From CAZFER01 sp964517495 (lineage in GTDB: Bacteria > Hinthialibacterota > Hinthialibacteria > Hinthialibacterales > Hinthialibacteraceae), in the NCBI GenBank assembly GCA_964517495.1, contig CAZFER010000002.1, positions 62,001 to 126,000 of the forward strand: a stretch of 64,000 nt of DNA, written 5' to 3'. Of this stretch, positions 53,932-63,869 are shown one piece after another. Below the pieces are notes generated by a model. That model was given only the letters and a program-made list of their open reading frames with translations, was not told where the DNA came from and did no database searches. Position 1 is the stretch's first letter. Each line of letters opens with the position of its first letter. Made by a program: the position numbers and the translations under genes.

Positions 53932-56094
53932 ATGGTTAAAGAAAAACGAACGGCATTATATAGAATCTGGGTATTGATGACCACCGTCTTCTTGGTGTTT
54001 TCGGCGTTGATCGGACGATTGTATTATCTCCAGATCGTGCGAGCGGAATACTTGACCACCGCGAGTAAGCCGTCGCGAACCTATTTGGGGATTGGGGGGC
54101 GGAATGGTTGGCTTCCTCCCAGCCGGGGATTGATTTTGGATTGTAACAATCGGCCTTTGGCATTGAATCAATTTGTTTATACCGTGGTTGCGAATAAAAC
54201 GCAAAAAGAGACCGCCGCAGAAACTCATCAGCAAATCGAGCATACGGTCAAATCATTGGCAAACTATTTGGATTTAAGTCAAGACGAAATCGATCGTCAT
54301 ATTAGCCAATTGAAGAAACCGGATGTGAAAGCCCGGGAGATTAAGCGAAATATTTCTGAAAAATTGATGGATCAGATTGAAGCCGCGGATATTCCAGGCG
54401 TTTCTTTTATTGAAAAAGCCATGCGTGTGTATCCGGAAAAGAAACTCGCTTCTCATTTAATCGGGTTTACTGGTTCGGATAATACCGGTCTGGGGGGTGT
54501 GGAGTATGCCTTTGACGATACATTACAGGTGAATAAGAAGGTCATTATCCAGGGGGATAAGGTTGGAAAGAAGTTAATCGCTGACCGGGATTACACCGAA
54601 TTGATCACTCGGCGGGTGGATGTGGTGTTGACGATTGATTCTTACATTCAGTATATAGTCGAACGGGAATTGAAAAAGAAAGTGGAGGAAGTTGACGCGG
54701 AATATGCCAATGCGGTGGTGCTGAATGCCAAGAGTGGTGAAGTGCTGGCGATGGCGAATTATCCGCGTTTTGATCCCAACCACTATCAGGATTACGAACC
54801 GGGTCAGCGGCAGAATCGCTTATTGACGGATGTGTATGAACCGGGTTCCGTGCTTAAGCCATTTGTTATGGTGGCAGCGCTGGATCGGCAAGTGGTGGTC
54901 GATAGTCCCGGATACAAAATTTATTGTGAAGAAGGACTGTATTCATTTCGGGGGAAAAATATTCGCGATGATATTCATGAATTTGGTGATTTGACCGTAC
55001 GAGAAATTTTGGTGTTTTCCAGCAATATTGGGATGGTCAAAATCGCCCAGCGTTTTGGGAAGGATGAAAAAGATTGGAAAGGGCAAGCCCAGGTTCTCTA
55101 TGATTATTTAACTCGTTTTGGGTTTAAAAATGCGGGAGGAGAATCCACTTTGGAGTTATCGGGAGAGACCGGTGGGATTCTTCGATCTCCCCGTGATTGG
55201 CAGCCCGCGTCGATTGGCGCCATTCCATTTGGGCAGGAGATGTCAACCAACACCATGGTTTTGGCTGCCGCCTATAACGCCTTGGCAAATCGGGGGATGT
55301 ATCGAAAACCCCATGTGATTAAAGGTTATCGTGGTATGGATGGGATTTTTTATCCCCAGCCTCACCATACTCCTACGCGAATCGTATCACCGGATGTGAC
55401 GGAGAAAGTCGTCGATATGCTGGTTGATGTAACCGAACATCCTGAAGGGACAGGGCGGCGGGTGCGTATCCCTGGTTTCCATATCGCGGGTAAAACCGGG
55501 ACCGCTCAAAAATATGATCAATCGATCGGAACGTATGGTCCTGGCATGCGGGTGGCCACTTTTGCAGGATTTTTTCCTGCGAACAATCCTCAATTTGTGA
55601 TTGTGGTAATGGTGGATGAGCCCAAGAAAGCCAAATATGGCGGAGAGGTGGCAGGGCCGGTATGGAAGACCATTGCGGAGGAGATTATTGCTTATTGGGG
55701 TGTATCGCCTACCAAAACCAGTGAATTGAAATGGACAGACTCTGAAAGGTCTGTTTCTGAACGTTCTGTGGTGCAATCCATCAACGATGAAAAAGCACAA
55801 CAGTTATATACCTTTGGTGTAACACGGGTTACTCCGGCGACGCAGCAAGAGACATTGAGCCGGGGAGAGATGCCGAAGCTTTTATACCAACCCATTCGGG
55901 ATGCCATCCTTACATTGGCTGAACGGGGATTGCAAGCGAATTTTGATGGTCATGGCAAAGTGGTAAAACAGGAGATCGAGCCGGGAACACTGCTAAATGG
56001 TAAAACCCATGTGGGCGAAATATGGTGTGAGCCATTGTTGGCGGATCCTGGAGTTGTAGAGGAAGCAAGATTATTGGTTCGAGCGGAACCATAA
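53932..56094 (+). CDS. ftsI: Penicillin-binding protein, division transpeptidase with PASTA domain
   Basis: A 720-residue class B penicillin-binding protein. An N-terminal membrane anchor (WVLMTTVFLVFSALIGRLYYL), a dimerisation domain, and the transpeptidase with the catalytic Ser306 in EPGSVLKP (SxxK), SSN in FSSNIGM, and KTG in AGKTGTAQ. The last ~65 residues (MPKLLYQPIRDAILTLAERG, ending EIWCEPLL) look like a PASTA domain, which binds peptidoglycan or beta-lactams. It crosslinks septal peptidoglycan. Confidence 0.96.
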   Translation: MVKEKRTALYRIWVLMTTVFLVFSALIGRLYYLQIVRAEYLTTASKPSRTYLGIGGRNGWLPPSRGLILDCNNRPLALNQFVYTVVANKTQKETAAETHQQIEHTVKSLANYLDLSQDEIDRHISQLKKPDVKAREIKRNISEKLMDQIEAADIPGVSFIEKAMRVYPEKKLASHLIGFTGSDNTGLGGVEYAFDDTLQVNKKVIIQGDKVGKKLIADRDYTELITRRVDVVLTIDSYIQYIVERELKKKVEEVDAEYANAVVLNAKSGEVLAMANYPRFDPNHYQDYEPGQRQNRLLTDVYEPGSVLKPFVMVAALDRQVVVDSPGYKIYCEEGLYSFRGKNIRDDIHEFGDLTVREILVFSSNIGMVKIAQRFGKDEKDWKGQAQVLYDYLTRFGFKNAGGESTLELSGETGGILRSPRDWQPASIGAIPFGQEMSTNTMVLAAAYNALANRGMYRKPHVIKGYRGMDGIFYPQPHHTPTRIVSPDVTEKVVDMLVDVTEHPEGTGRRVRIPGFHIAGKTGTAQKYDQSIGTYGPGMRVATFAGFFPANNPQFVIVVMVDEPKKAKYGGEVAGPVWKTIAEEIIAYWGVSPTKTSELKWTDSERSVSERSVVQSINDEKAQQLYTFGVTRVTPATQQETLSRGEMPKLLYQPIRDAILTLAERGLQANFDGHGKVVKQEIEPGTLLNGKTHVGEIWCEPLLADPGVVEEARLLVRAEP

Positions 56095-56163
56095 GATTCA
56101 ATTTTTCTATTTTTTTTGTGTTGTGTCGGGAATAAATTTCACCATTCCCCAAACGAGGGAAAG

Positions 56164-57642
56164 ATGGTTGAGGGTAGTGTAGTGTTTTCTAACGTCGAAA
56201 TACTAGAGACACGGGGTGTCGTGCCTACTGTGATGGAATCGCTGACGTGTGACTCCAGAACGGTGAAACCCGGTGCATTGTTTGTGGCGCTGAAGGGGCA
56301 AGCCTTCGACGGCCATCGTTTTGTGGCAGACGCCGCAAAACGGGGGGCGTGTGCTGCGGTTGTGCAGGAATGGTGCGAACCCTCTAATTTTCCTCAAATC
56401 AGGTTAGCGGATACCCTGGCGAGTTTACCAAAAATTGCCGCCAACTTTTATGATCATCCTGCGCGTGCCCTCCAACTGGTGGGAGTCACCGGCTCAAATG
56501 GAAAAACAACCACCACTCGTTTAATTGAGCAAACATTGAAGGCAGAGGGTATTGAACCCGCTGTGTTAGGCACGATTGATTACCGCTATGGGGGGAGGAC
56601 AATCGAGGCGCTCAACACGACTCCACTTCCTCATGACATGCACCGTCTGTTAAGGGAAATTGTGGAACATGGTCATCAATGGGTTGTGATGGAAGTGTCA
56701 TCCCACGGCTTGATGTTGCATCGATTGGATGAATTGATCTTTCACGTGGCACATTTCTGTAATTTGTCACAGGATCACCTTGATTTTCATCAAACCATGG
56801 AAGATTACTATCGGGCCAAGCGCCGCCTTTTTACGGAATTTCTTGATGAAGAGGGAGTGGCTGTCATCAATAAAAATGATCCATATGGCCAGCGTTTGAT
56901 TGAAGAGTTGAAAGACACAGAGGTCGTTACATTTGGGATTGAATGCGCAGCGGATGTGGTGGCTCAGGATGTCGTTCTTCTCCTGCATGGCTGCACCTTT
57001 GTTCTTCGGTTTCCGGATGCGAAAGAAATCTTTGTGCGTTCACCGCTGGTGGGGCGGCATAATGTAGAAAATATGGTGGGTGCAGCGGCAACTGCTTATG
57101 CTTGTGGTTTATCGCATGAAATGATTTATCAGGGCTTGGAAGCGTTGTCGTCTGTTTCCGGCAGGTTGGAATCGATTCGCAATAATGTTGGTGCTCAAGT
57201 CGTCGTGGATTATTGCCATACCCCCGATGCGCTGGAAAAATGCCTGCAAACATTATGCGGTTTACCGCACAATCGGATTATAACGATTGTCGGCTGCGGG
57301 GGAGATCGGGATCCATCCAAACGGGCGCCTATGGGAGAGATCGCCCTGCGTTATAGCCATTGGGTGATTGTGACCAATGATAATCCGCGCACGGAAGATC
57401 CGCAATCAATTATTAAAGATATCGAAAAAGGGATGGAAGGCCTGAATGATCGGTATACGGTGATCGAAAACCGGCGTGAAGCGATTGCGTCTGCCATGGA
57501 GATGCTGGCTGAAGGTGATATCGTTTTGATTGCCGGCAAAGGCCATGAAACCTATCAATTGATTGGCCATACCAAGTATCCCTTTGATGACCGGCTGGTT
57601 GCAAAAGAATGTTTGACAGCATTGGGAAAGGGGGGTGAATAA
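56164..57642 (+). CDS. murE: UDP-N-acetylmuramoyl-tripeptide synthetase MurE
   Basis: A 492-residue ligase that adds the third residue of the stem peptide. The P-loop is GVTGSNGKTTTT and MEVSSHGLMLHRLD the following motif. DNPRTED near residue 400 is the motif of enzymes that add meso-diaminopimelate, so this organism probably has meso-DAP peptidoglycan. The start at 56164 is chosen because GAGGGAAAG precedes it; a TTG at 56116 is in frame but unlikely. The next gene is mraY; murF, which usually lies between, is absent. Confidence 0.96.
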   Translation: MVEGSVVFSNVEILETRGVVPTVMESLTCDSRTVKPGALFVALKGQAFDGHRFVADAAKRGACAAVVQEWCEPSNFPQIRLADTLASLPKIAANFYDHPARALQLVGVTGSNGKTTTTRLIEQTLKAEGIEPAVLGTIDYRYGGRTIEALNTTPLPHDMHRLLREIVEHGHQWVVMEVSSHGLMLHRLDELIFHVAHFCNLSQDHLDFHQTMEDYYRAKRRLFTEFLDEEGVAVINKNDPYGQRLIEELKDTEVVTFGIECAADVVAQDVVLLLHGCTFVLRFPDAKEIFVRSPLVGRHNVENMVGAAATAYACGLSHEMIYQGLEALSSVSGRLESIRNNVGAQVVVDYCHTPDALEKCLQTLCGLPHNRIITIVGCGGDRDPSKRAPMGEIALRYSHWVIVTNDNPRTEDPQSIIKDIEKGMEGLNDRYTVIENRREAIASAMEMLAEGDIVLIAGKGHETYQLIGHTKYPFDDRLVAKECLTALGKGGE

Positions 57643-57643
57643 C

Positions 57644-58759
57644 ATGTTGCTTTACTTTCTGTACCCCTTGTCCCGCGAGTATCCTGATTGGCTTGGTGTG
57701 TTCAATGTATTGAATTATATCACCTTTCGTTCAGCGATGGCGGCAGTAACCGCCATGGTGATTGGGGTATTAATAGGCCCCTATTTTATTGAGTGGCTGC
57801 GGCGGATGAAAATTGGGCAGACCATTCGAGGTGACGGTGTAAAAGCGCTGTATGACCGGCACAAGAGCAAAGCGGGAACCCCAACTATGGGTGGAACATT
57901 AATCCTCGTTTCTATAACCATTTCGATTTTGTTGTGGGGAAACCTGAAAAATGAACTGGTATGGACGTGCCTGATCATAACCCTGGCACTGGGTGCGCTG
58001 GGCTTTTTGGATGATTATACCAAATTGACTCAAAAAGTCTATAAGGGTGTTCGTGCGAAACAAAAATTGATTGTCCAGCTGAGTATTGGTCTCGCACTTG
58101 GCCTTATCCTGTATTATTTTCACCCCCTGGTGTCGGATCGACCGTATGATTTACCCCTACCCTTTTTTAAAAATGCGTATATTCCGTTAGGTATTTTTTA
58201 TATACCATTTATTGCATTTGTAATTACTGGATCATCCAACGCGGTTAATCTGACTGATGGTTTGGATGGCTTGGCGAGTGGTTGCACAATCGTTGCCTCT
58301 CTGGCATTTGCCGCTTTGACCTATATTGTCGGGCGTTCCGATACCAGTGAGTATTTGGCCATTCTATATGTCCCCCACAGCGGTGAGATCACGGTGTTTG
58401 CCATGGCCCTGGCGGGCGCTACGATGGCGTTTTTATGGTTTAATGCGCATCCTGCTCAAGTGTTCATGGGTGATACCGGGTCCCTGGCGCTGGGAGGCGC
58501 CTTGGCCACCATCGCCGTGTTGATCAAGCAGGAATTATTACTTTTTATAATTGGCGGGGTATTTGTGATGGAAGCCTTTTCGGTCATCATCCAGGTCGCC
58601 TCGTACCGATGGCGGGGCGGCAAGCGAGTCTTTTTAATGGCCCCGTTGCATCATCATTTTGAAATGAAGGGATGGTCGGAGACCACGATTGTTGTGCGTT
58701 TTTGGATACTTGCCGCCATTTTTGCCTTTTTGGGATTGGCGACGTTAAAGTTACGGTAA
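57644..58759 (+). CDS. mraY: Phospho-N-acetylmuramoyl-pentapeptide transferase MraY
   Basis: A 371-residue integral membrane enzyme that makes lipid I. Motifs are KAGTPTMGG, GFLDDYTKL, NLTDGLDGLA, FMGDTGSLALGG and PLHHHFEMKGWSETTIVVRFW. The start at 57644 has GGGGGTG about 8 bases before; a GTG at 57635 is possible. It lies one base after the murE stop, so coupled. Confidence 0.96.
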   Translation: MLLYFLYPLSREYPDWLGVFNVLNYITFRSAMAAVTAMVIGVLIGPYFIEWLRRMKIGQTIRGDGVKALYDRHKSKAGTPTMGGTLILVSITISILLWGNLKNELVWTCLIITLALGALGFLDDYTKLTQKVYKGVRAKQKLIVQLSIGLALGLILYYFHPLVSDRPYDLPLPFFKNAYIPLGIFYIPFIAFVITGSSNAVNLTDGLDGLASGCTIVASLAFAALTYIVGRSDTSEYLAILYVPHSGEITVFAMALAGATMAFLWFNAHPAQVFMGDTGSLALGGALATIAVLIKQELLLFIIGGVFVMEAFSVIIQVASYRWRGGKRVFLMAPLHHHFEMKGWSETTIVVRFWILAAIFAFLGLATLKLR

Positions 58760-58795
58760 AACGATACATGAAAAACGAAGGATAGTCAAGGTTTG

Positions 58796-60190
58796 ATGTA
58801 TGCCATTATGAAAGAGAATCCACTACGGCTACGGCTTTCGAGACCCTCTCCCAAACTGAATGGTTTGTGTGCCTTAGTCATTGGTATGGGTGAAAGCGGT
58901 AAGGCCGCCACTGAATTGCTGGTCCATGAGGGGGCCAATGTGTGGATTCATGATTCAGATCAAAAGAAAGTGAACGAATTAAAACAGGCATGGGAACCAC
59001 GGGGAGTGAAGTTTATAGAAGGGCCGTTAAAGCCAATGGAAGGGATTGATTTTTGTGTCATCAGTCCAGGGGTTCCACCGTTTGGGGCATTTTATGCATG
59101 GCTGCGCCAGGCTGAAATTCCCTTTTTGGGTGAGATGGAATTGGCGTCCAGATTTTTGACACGTCCAATTCTTGCAGTTACGGGTACAAACGGTAAAACC
59201 ACCGTGGTTCACATGATTGAACATATTTTAAACCAATGTGGGATTCAGGCTAAAGCGGCTGGGAATGTTGGGTTTCCCCTCGCCCGGCTTGTTTTGGAAG
59301 AGGTAAGCCAAGGTGATCAACCGCTGGTGCTCGAAGTGAGTAGTTTTCAATGTGAGACCTTTGAGCAATTCAAAGCGGATGCGTGCGTGATCACCAATCT
59401 CGCTCCGGACCACTTGGACCGATATTCATCGATTAATGATTATTACGAAACGAAATTTCGAATTACCTTGAATCAGGCGCCCAACGAGGCGATTTGGATG
59501 GGCCCCAGGGTTGAGGGCGACTGTCCGGAATGGGTGACCTCGAGAAGACGATCCTTTGATTTATATGACTTGGGGTCCGATGGGATTTTCTTTTCGAAGG
59601 GCAATATCACTCTCCGTGACGGATCGACGGAAGAGAGCCATTTTTGGCCCTCTTTTGACAATCAGCTGCCTCAGTATGTGTTGAATGCATTGGCCGCCGT
59701 GGGAGCGGTTACCTCATATGGTGTTCCACTGCTGGAGGCGTTAAACGCTATAGATTCATTTGAACCGCTGCCTCACCGGTTGGAATATGCCGGTGAGGTC
59801 AATGGGATACGGTGTTACAACGATTCCAAGGCTACCAATGTTCATGCGTTGGCAGCCGCACTGGGATCCATCCCCGGTCCGATTCGCTTGATTGCGGGCG
59901 GACGTGGGAAAGGGGATTCATTGGAACCGCTGAATGCATTGATTCAGGAAAAAGTGTGTGCGGTTTACTTGATTGGTGAATCCGCCGATAGGTTTGCTCG
60001 TGCATGGGAATCGCTAACACAGGTATGGCGTGAGGATTCGTTGGAAGAAGCCGTCGCTCATGCGCTGAGGGATGGCAAGGAAGGTGACTATTTATTGTTA
60101 TCACCAGCGTGTGCCAGTTGGGATATGTTTGGCAATTATATGGAACGGGGCGACCGATTCAAACAAGCCGTAAGAGAGTTTGCCGTATGA
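58796..60190 (+). CDS. murD: UDP-N-acetylmuramoylalanine-D-glutamate ligase MurD
   Basis: A 464-residue ligase that adds D-glutamate to UDP-MurNAc-L-Ala. ALVIGMGESGKAATELL is the N-terminal Rossmann part, VTGTNGKTTVVHMIEHIL the P-loop, APDHLDRYSSINDYYETKFRI and YNDSKATNVHALAAAL are family motifs. The start at 58796 is preferred over a TTG three bases earlier. Its stop overlaps ftsW (ATGA). Confidence 0.95.
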   Translation: MYAIMKENPLRLRLSRPSPKLNGLCALVIGMGESGKAATELLVHEGANVWIHDSDQKKVNELKQAWEPRGVKFIEGPLKPMEGIDFCVISPGVPPFGAFYAWLRQAEIPFLGEMELASRFLTRPILAVTGTNGKTTVVHMIEHILNQCGIQAKAAGNVGFPLARLVLEEVSQGDQPLVLEVSSFQCETFEQFKADACVITNLAPDHLDRYSSINDYYETKFRITLNQAPNEAIWMGPRVEGDCPEWVTSRRRSFDLYDLGSDGIFFSKGNITLRDGSTEESHFWPSFDNQLPQYVLNALAAVGAVTSYGVPLLEALNAIDSFEPLPHRLEYAGEVNGIRCYNDSKATNVHALAAALGSIPGPIRLIAGGRGKGDSLEPLNALIQEKVCAVYLIGESADRFARAWESLTQVWREDSLEEAVAHALRDGKEGDYLLLSPACASWDMFGNYMERGDRFKQAVREFAV

Positions 60191-61320
60191 AGCGTACTGG
60201 ATCATTTGTTAACGGAACCTTATTTTCAATCACAGTGGGATTGGTGATTCTCGGTGTGATTATGGTGTTAAGCACCAGCAAGATAGCCTATTCCAAGGAT
60301 ATTACCTTCAACGTTTACCATTATATGGGTAAGCAACTAATGTGGTTTAGCCTGGGATTGGCGGGAATGTGTTTTGTCTCAGCGTTGGATTACAACATTT
60401 GGGAACGTTATGCGCGAGCTATTTTGTTATTAGCCATATTATTGTTGGGGATTGTATTGCTTCCCGTGTTTGAGGATAAAAACGGTGCGCGCCGTTGGAT
60501 ATCGCTAGGTTTTGTGGGATTTCAGCCTTCTGAATTTGCCAAACTGGCGGTGATTTTTTATCTGGCTGCCGTTTGGGCGGACCGCAAGGAACGTTTGGAG
60601 TCGTTTATCAAAGGGGTGTTATTCCCCATGTTGTTGGTCGGGTTGGTATTGTTCTTAATTGTTATTGAACCGGACCACGGGACTGCTTTTTTTATCGGTG
60701 TTGTTGTAATGACGATTTGGTTTGTGGCGGGAGGAAAACTGGCCCATATGATTCCTATTTTTACAGGAATGGTGATGGCCATTGTGGCGGCGATTTATAC
60801 CAAGCCGAATTTGTTCAAACGAATATCCGCCTTTTTGAATCCGGAAGAGCACAAGTCAGATAAATATTATCAAGTGTGGCAGTCGTTGATTGGATTTGCC
60901 CATGGTGGATTATGGGGCCAGGGCTTGGGAGAAGGCTTGACGCAAACCCCCTTTTCATTCACCGATTTTATCTTTTCCACAATGGGTGAGGAACTTGGAT
61001 TCATTAAATGCTCACTGGTGTTGATCGCCTTTATGCTGCTGATACTTATTGGTTATGGTGTGGCGATGCGATGTCGCAATCCATTCGGTCAGTTGTTGGC
61101 AGTGGGATGCACAACAGCTATTGGCGTGCAGGCGGCACTTAATGTGGCTGTGGTGACGGGAAGTATACCGACCACAGGGATTTCGCTGCCCTTTATTTCG
61201 TATGGTGGTTCATCGCTGTTGGTGAGTATGACCATGGTCGGCCTGCTGATGAGTGTAGCCAAAGATACGTTCGAGGATGAATCCCCCAAATCCTCAAGGA
61301 AACGTCGGGATGTAACCTGA
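60187..61320 (+). CDS. ftsW: Septal lipid II polymerase FtsW
   Basis: A 377-residue SEDS-family glycosyltransferase with about ten membrane segments. GARRWISLGFVGFQPSEFAKLAV is the core SEDS motif with the catalytic Asp in FIVIEPDHGTAFFIG, and GSIPTTGISLPFISYGGSSLL follows. It polymerises septal glycan with FtsI. The start lies within the murD stop (ATGA); the in-frame extension upstream lies in murD. Confidence 0.96.
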   Translation: MKRTGSFVNGTLFSITVGLVILGVIMVLSTSKIAYSKDITFNVYHYMGKQLMWFSLGLAGMCFVSALDYNIWERYARAILLLAILLLGIVLLPVFEDKNGARRWISLGFVGFQPSEFAKLAVIFYLAAVWADRKERLESFIKGVLFPMLLVGLVLFLIVIEPDHGTAFFIGVVVMTIWFVAGGKLAHMIPIFTGMVMAIVAAIYTKPNLFKRISAFLNPEEHKSDKYYQVWQSLIGFAHGGLWGQGLGEGLTQTPFSFTDFIFSTMGEELGFIKCSLVLIAFMLLILIGYGVAMRCRNPFGQLLAVGCTTAIGVQAALNVAVVTGSIPTTGISLPFISYGGSSLLVSMTMVGLLMSVAKDTFEDESPKSSRKRRDVT

Positions 61321-61344
61321 CAGTGAATATAAAAGGAGTTGAGA

Positions 61345-62463
61345 TTGAATTCGGAGGCGCAGGATGAGGCCCAAAAAAAGGTTGTGGTGGTGACCGGTGG
61401 TGGAACCGGCGGCCATCTATACCCGGCGATTGCCGTGGCCCAGGCTCTTATCCGAAACGATGCCTCGCTGGAAATTATTTTTATCGGAAGGCAGCGTGAG
61501 AAAGAACAAAATGAAGTGGAACGGCGTGGCATACGATTTATCGGACTACCGTTGGAAGGACTGCGCCGGAAATTGACACTAAGGAATATGCGAGCGCTGA
61601 GTTTGGCACTGACAGGTTTTTATAAATGCTACCGGTTAATGAAAGGATATCCAAACGGAATTGTTTTCGGTGTCGGCGGGTATGTATCCGCACCGGCGAT
61701 GGCGGCAGGGAAATGGTTAGGATGGAAATTGACCATGCATGAACAAAATACTGTACCGGGTTTGGTGAATCGAGTTATGGCTCCTAAATGCGATGCCGTA
61801 TTTACCACGTATAAAGAAACAGACGCATATTTACCCAATGTGGATTGCCAGCAGACAGGTTATCCACTGCGTGAAGAACTGCTGGAGCAACATCAATCGT
61901 ACGGCCAATATCAGCAGGCCCATTCGGTCCCTTCAATCCTTTTGATTGGAGGCAGCCAGGGGGCACGCAATGTGGTGGAAAAGGGTTTGCAAGCGCTTTA
62001 TCGGCTTAGTGAATCAGGGGTACTTTATCGGGCCTTGGTTCAGACCGGTGAACATAATTATGAATGGGCACAGCAATTTCCCCGTGGGAATGAAGTGACC
62101 TTGACTCCCTTTATTGACTCGATGGCGGAAGCCTATGCAGTGGCTGATCTGGTTATCAGCCGGGCTGGATCGGGTTCGTTGGCGGAAATCGCCTTGTGGG
62201 GATTACCGTCTATTTTGATTCCCTACCCCTTCGCCAGTGAGAATCATCAATACAAGAATGCGGAAGTATTTTGCCAGGCTAATGCAGCCTGCTTGCTTGA
62301 AGAGAAGGATTTAACTGATGAACGATTGGCGTCAACTCTACTTGATTTAATTCAGGATACAGGACGCCGTCAGGCAATGAGCCGTCAGGCCAGCTCGTTG
62401 GCCCAAAGTGATGCGGCAGACCGCATCGCTGGAAAATTATTGCATTTATTTGAGGCACGATGA
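61345..62463 (+). CDS. murG: UDP-N-acetylglucosamine transferase MurG
   Basis: A 372-residue glycosyltransferase that turns lipid I into lipid II at the inner face of the membrane. VTGGGTGGHLYPAIAVAQAL is the N-terminal glycine-rich loop, HEQNTVPGLVNR follows, and ILLIGGSQGARNVVEKGL starts the C-terminal domain. ISRAGSGSLAEIALWGLPS is the nucleotide-sugar motif. The start is TTG at 61345: AGGAG lies six bases upstream. An in-frame TTG at 61339 abuts the AGGAG. Confidence 0.95.
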   Translation: MNSEAQDEAQKKVVVVTGGGTGGHLYPAIAVAQALIRNDASLEIIFIGRQREKEQNEVERRGIRFIGLPLEGLRRKLTLRNMRALSLALTGFYKCYRLMKGYPNGIVFGVGGYVSAPAMAAGKWLGWKLTMHEQNTVPGLVNRVMAPKCDAVFTTYKETDAYLPNVDCQQTGYPLREELLEQHQSYGQYQQAHSVPSILLIGGSQGARNVVEKGLQALYRLSESGVLYRALVQTGEHNYEWAQQFPRGNEVTLTPFIDSMAEAYAVADLVISRAGSGSLAEIALWGLPSILIPYPFASENHQYKNAEVFCQANAACLLEEKDLTDERLASTLLDLIQDTGRRQAMSRQASSLAQSDAADRIAGKLLHLFEAR

Positions 62464-63869
62464 ACGAATCTACGGTGAGTATCCCTCGCGGGATCAAACA
62501 TATCCATATGGTGGGGATTGGAGGCATCGGTATGAGCGCCCTGGCGCCTGAGCTGCTTCGGCGGGGATACCATGTCACCGGTTCAGATCCGGTGGAAAAT
62601 GCGGTTACTCGCCGATTAGCCGCCGAGGGCATAACTATTTCTCATGAACATCAGGCCCGGAATGCAGAGGGGGCATCATTGGTGGTGGCGTCTTCGGCGG
62701 TGCGATCAGAAAATCCTGAATTGGAATACGCCCGAAAGCAACACGTTCCCATTTGGCCACGGGCCAAAATGCTTGGAGCCTTGATGCAACCTTATCGCCG
62801 CATCATTGTGACTGGCACACATGGAAAAACAACGATTACAGCCATGTTAACTCATATGCTGGATAAATGCGGATATGATCCAACGGCCTTTATCGGTGGT
62901 GATGTGGTTTCATTGAAAGGCAATTACCGTTTGGGCAAGGGCCGATGGGCAGTGGCCGAAGGGGATGAGAGCGATGGTTCCTTTACCTATCTTCGTCCGC
63001 ACATTGCGGTGGTTAATAACATCGAAGCGGATCATATGGATCACTTTAAAACGATCAAGGAATTAATCCAATCGTTTAAATCGTTCCTTGATGGATTGGA
63101 AAAGAAGGGAACGCTGGTGTTTTCCGCTGACTGCCCCCGATGTGGAAAATTGGCAGATGGATTGGATGTTAAAACGATAAACTACGGCTTTTCACCTCAT
63201 GCCGAGATCCAGGGGCTGAACTATTCTGCCTCGAAACGCTGGGTTCAATGTGATGTGAAGATTAAAGGTCGGAAAACGGGACAATTAAAGTTGAAACTGG
63301 CCGGGAGAAGCAATATCCACAATGTCCTGGCTGTGATTGCAGTGGGCAGGATATTGCGTATTCCTTTTGATGACATGGCGTGTGCCCTGAAAAGTTTTGG
63401 TGGAGTTCAACGGCGCATGGAAGTGAAAGGCGAAGCGCATGGCCATATTGTGATCGATGATTATGCACATCATCCCACTGAATTGCGCGCGACGATCAAT
63501 GCGCTTAAAGAGCGTTATCAAGGCCGTTTGATTGGTGTGTTTCAACCTCATCTTTATTCACGGACGTTGCATTTACAAAAGGAATTTGAAAAAGCATTCG
63601 AAGGATTGGATCTATTGGTTTTGACCGATATTTATCCAGCACGTGAAGAACCGGTTCCGGGAGTTAATGGTGAGATTTTGTTGAAACCTGTTCGGCGCAA
63701 TGGTGTTCAGACGGTTTATTTGCCGGATTTGAATGAAATTCCTGTTTTTTTAAGGGATATTCGCCAACCGGGAGACACGGTCGTAACCTTGGGTGCGGGT
63801 GATGTTTGGAAGGCGGGGGAATGCTTTTTGCGTTTATTAACCATGGAAAGGGAGGTTGAAAAAGGATGA
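62460..63869 (+). CDS. murC: UDP-N-acetylmuramate-L-alanine ligase MurC
   Basis: A 469-residue ligase that attaches the first residue of the stem peptide. HMVGIGGIGMSALAPELLRRG is the N-terminal domain, TGTHGKTTITAMLTHML the P-loop, AEGDESDGSF and NNIEADHMDHF the following motifs, and DDYAHHPTELRATI the C-terminal motif. The start overlaps the murG stop by four bases (ATGA). It comes after murG, as in many dcw clusters. Confidence 0.97.
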   Translation: MNESTVSIPRGIKHIHMVGIGGIGMSALAPELLRRGYHVTGSDPVENAVTRRLAAEGITISHEHQARNAEGASLVVASSAVRSENPELEYARKQHVPIWPRAKMLGALMQPYRRIIVTGTHGKTTITAMLTHMLDKCGYDPTAFIGGDVVSLKGNYRLGKGRWAVAEGDESDGSFTYLRPHIAVVNNIEADHMDHFKTIKELIQSFKSFLDGLEKKGTLVFSADCPRCGKLADGLDVKTINYGFSPHAEIQGLNYSASKRWVQCDVKIKGRKTGQLKLKLAGRSNIHNVLAVIAVGRILRIPFDDMACALKSFGGVQRRMEVKGEAHGHIVIDDYAHHPTELRATINALKERYQGRLIGVFQPHLYSRTLHLQKEFEKAFEGLDLLVLTDIYPAREEPVPGVNGEILLKPVRRNGVQTVYLPDLNEIPVFLRDIRQPGDTVVTLGAGDVWKAGECFLRLLTMEREVEKG

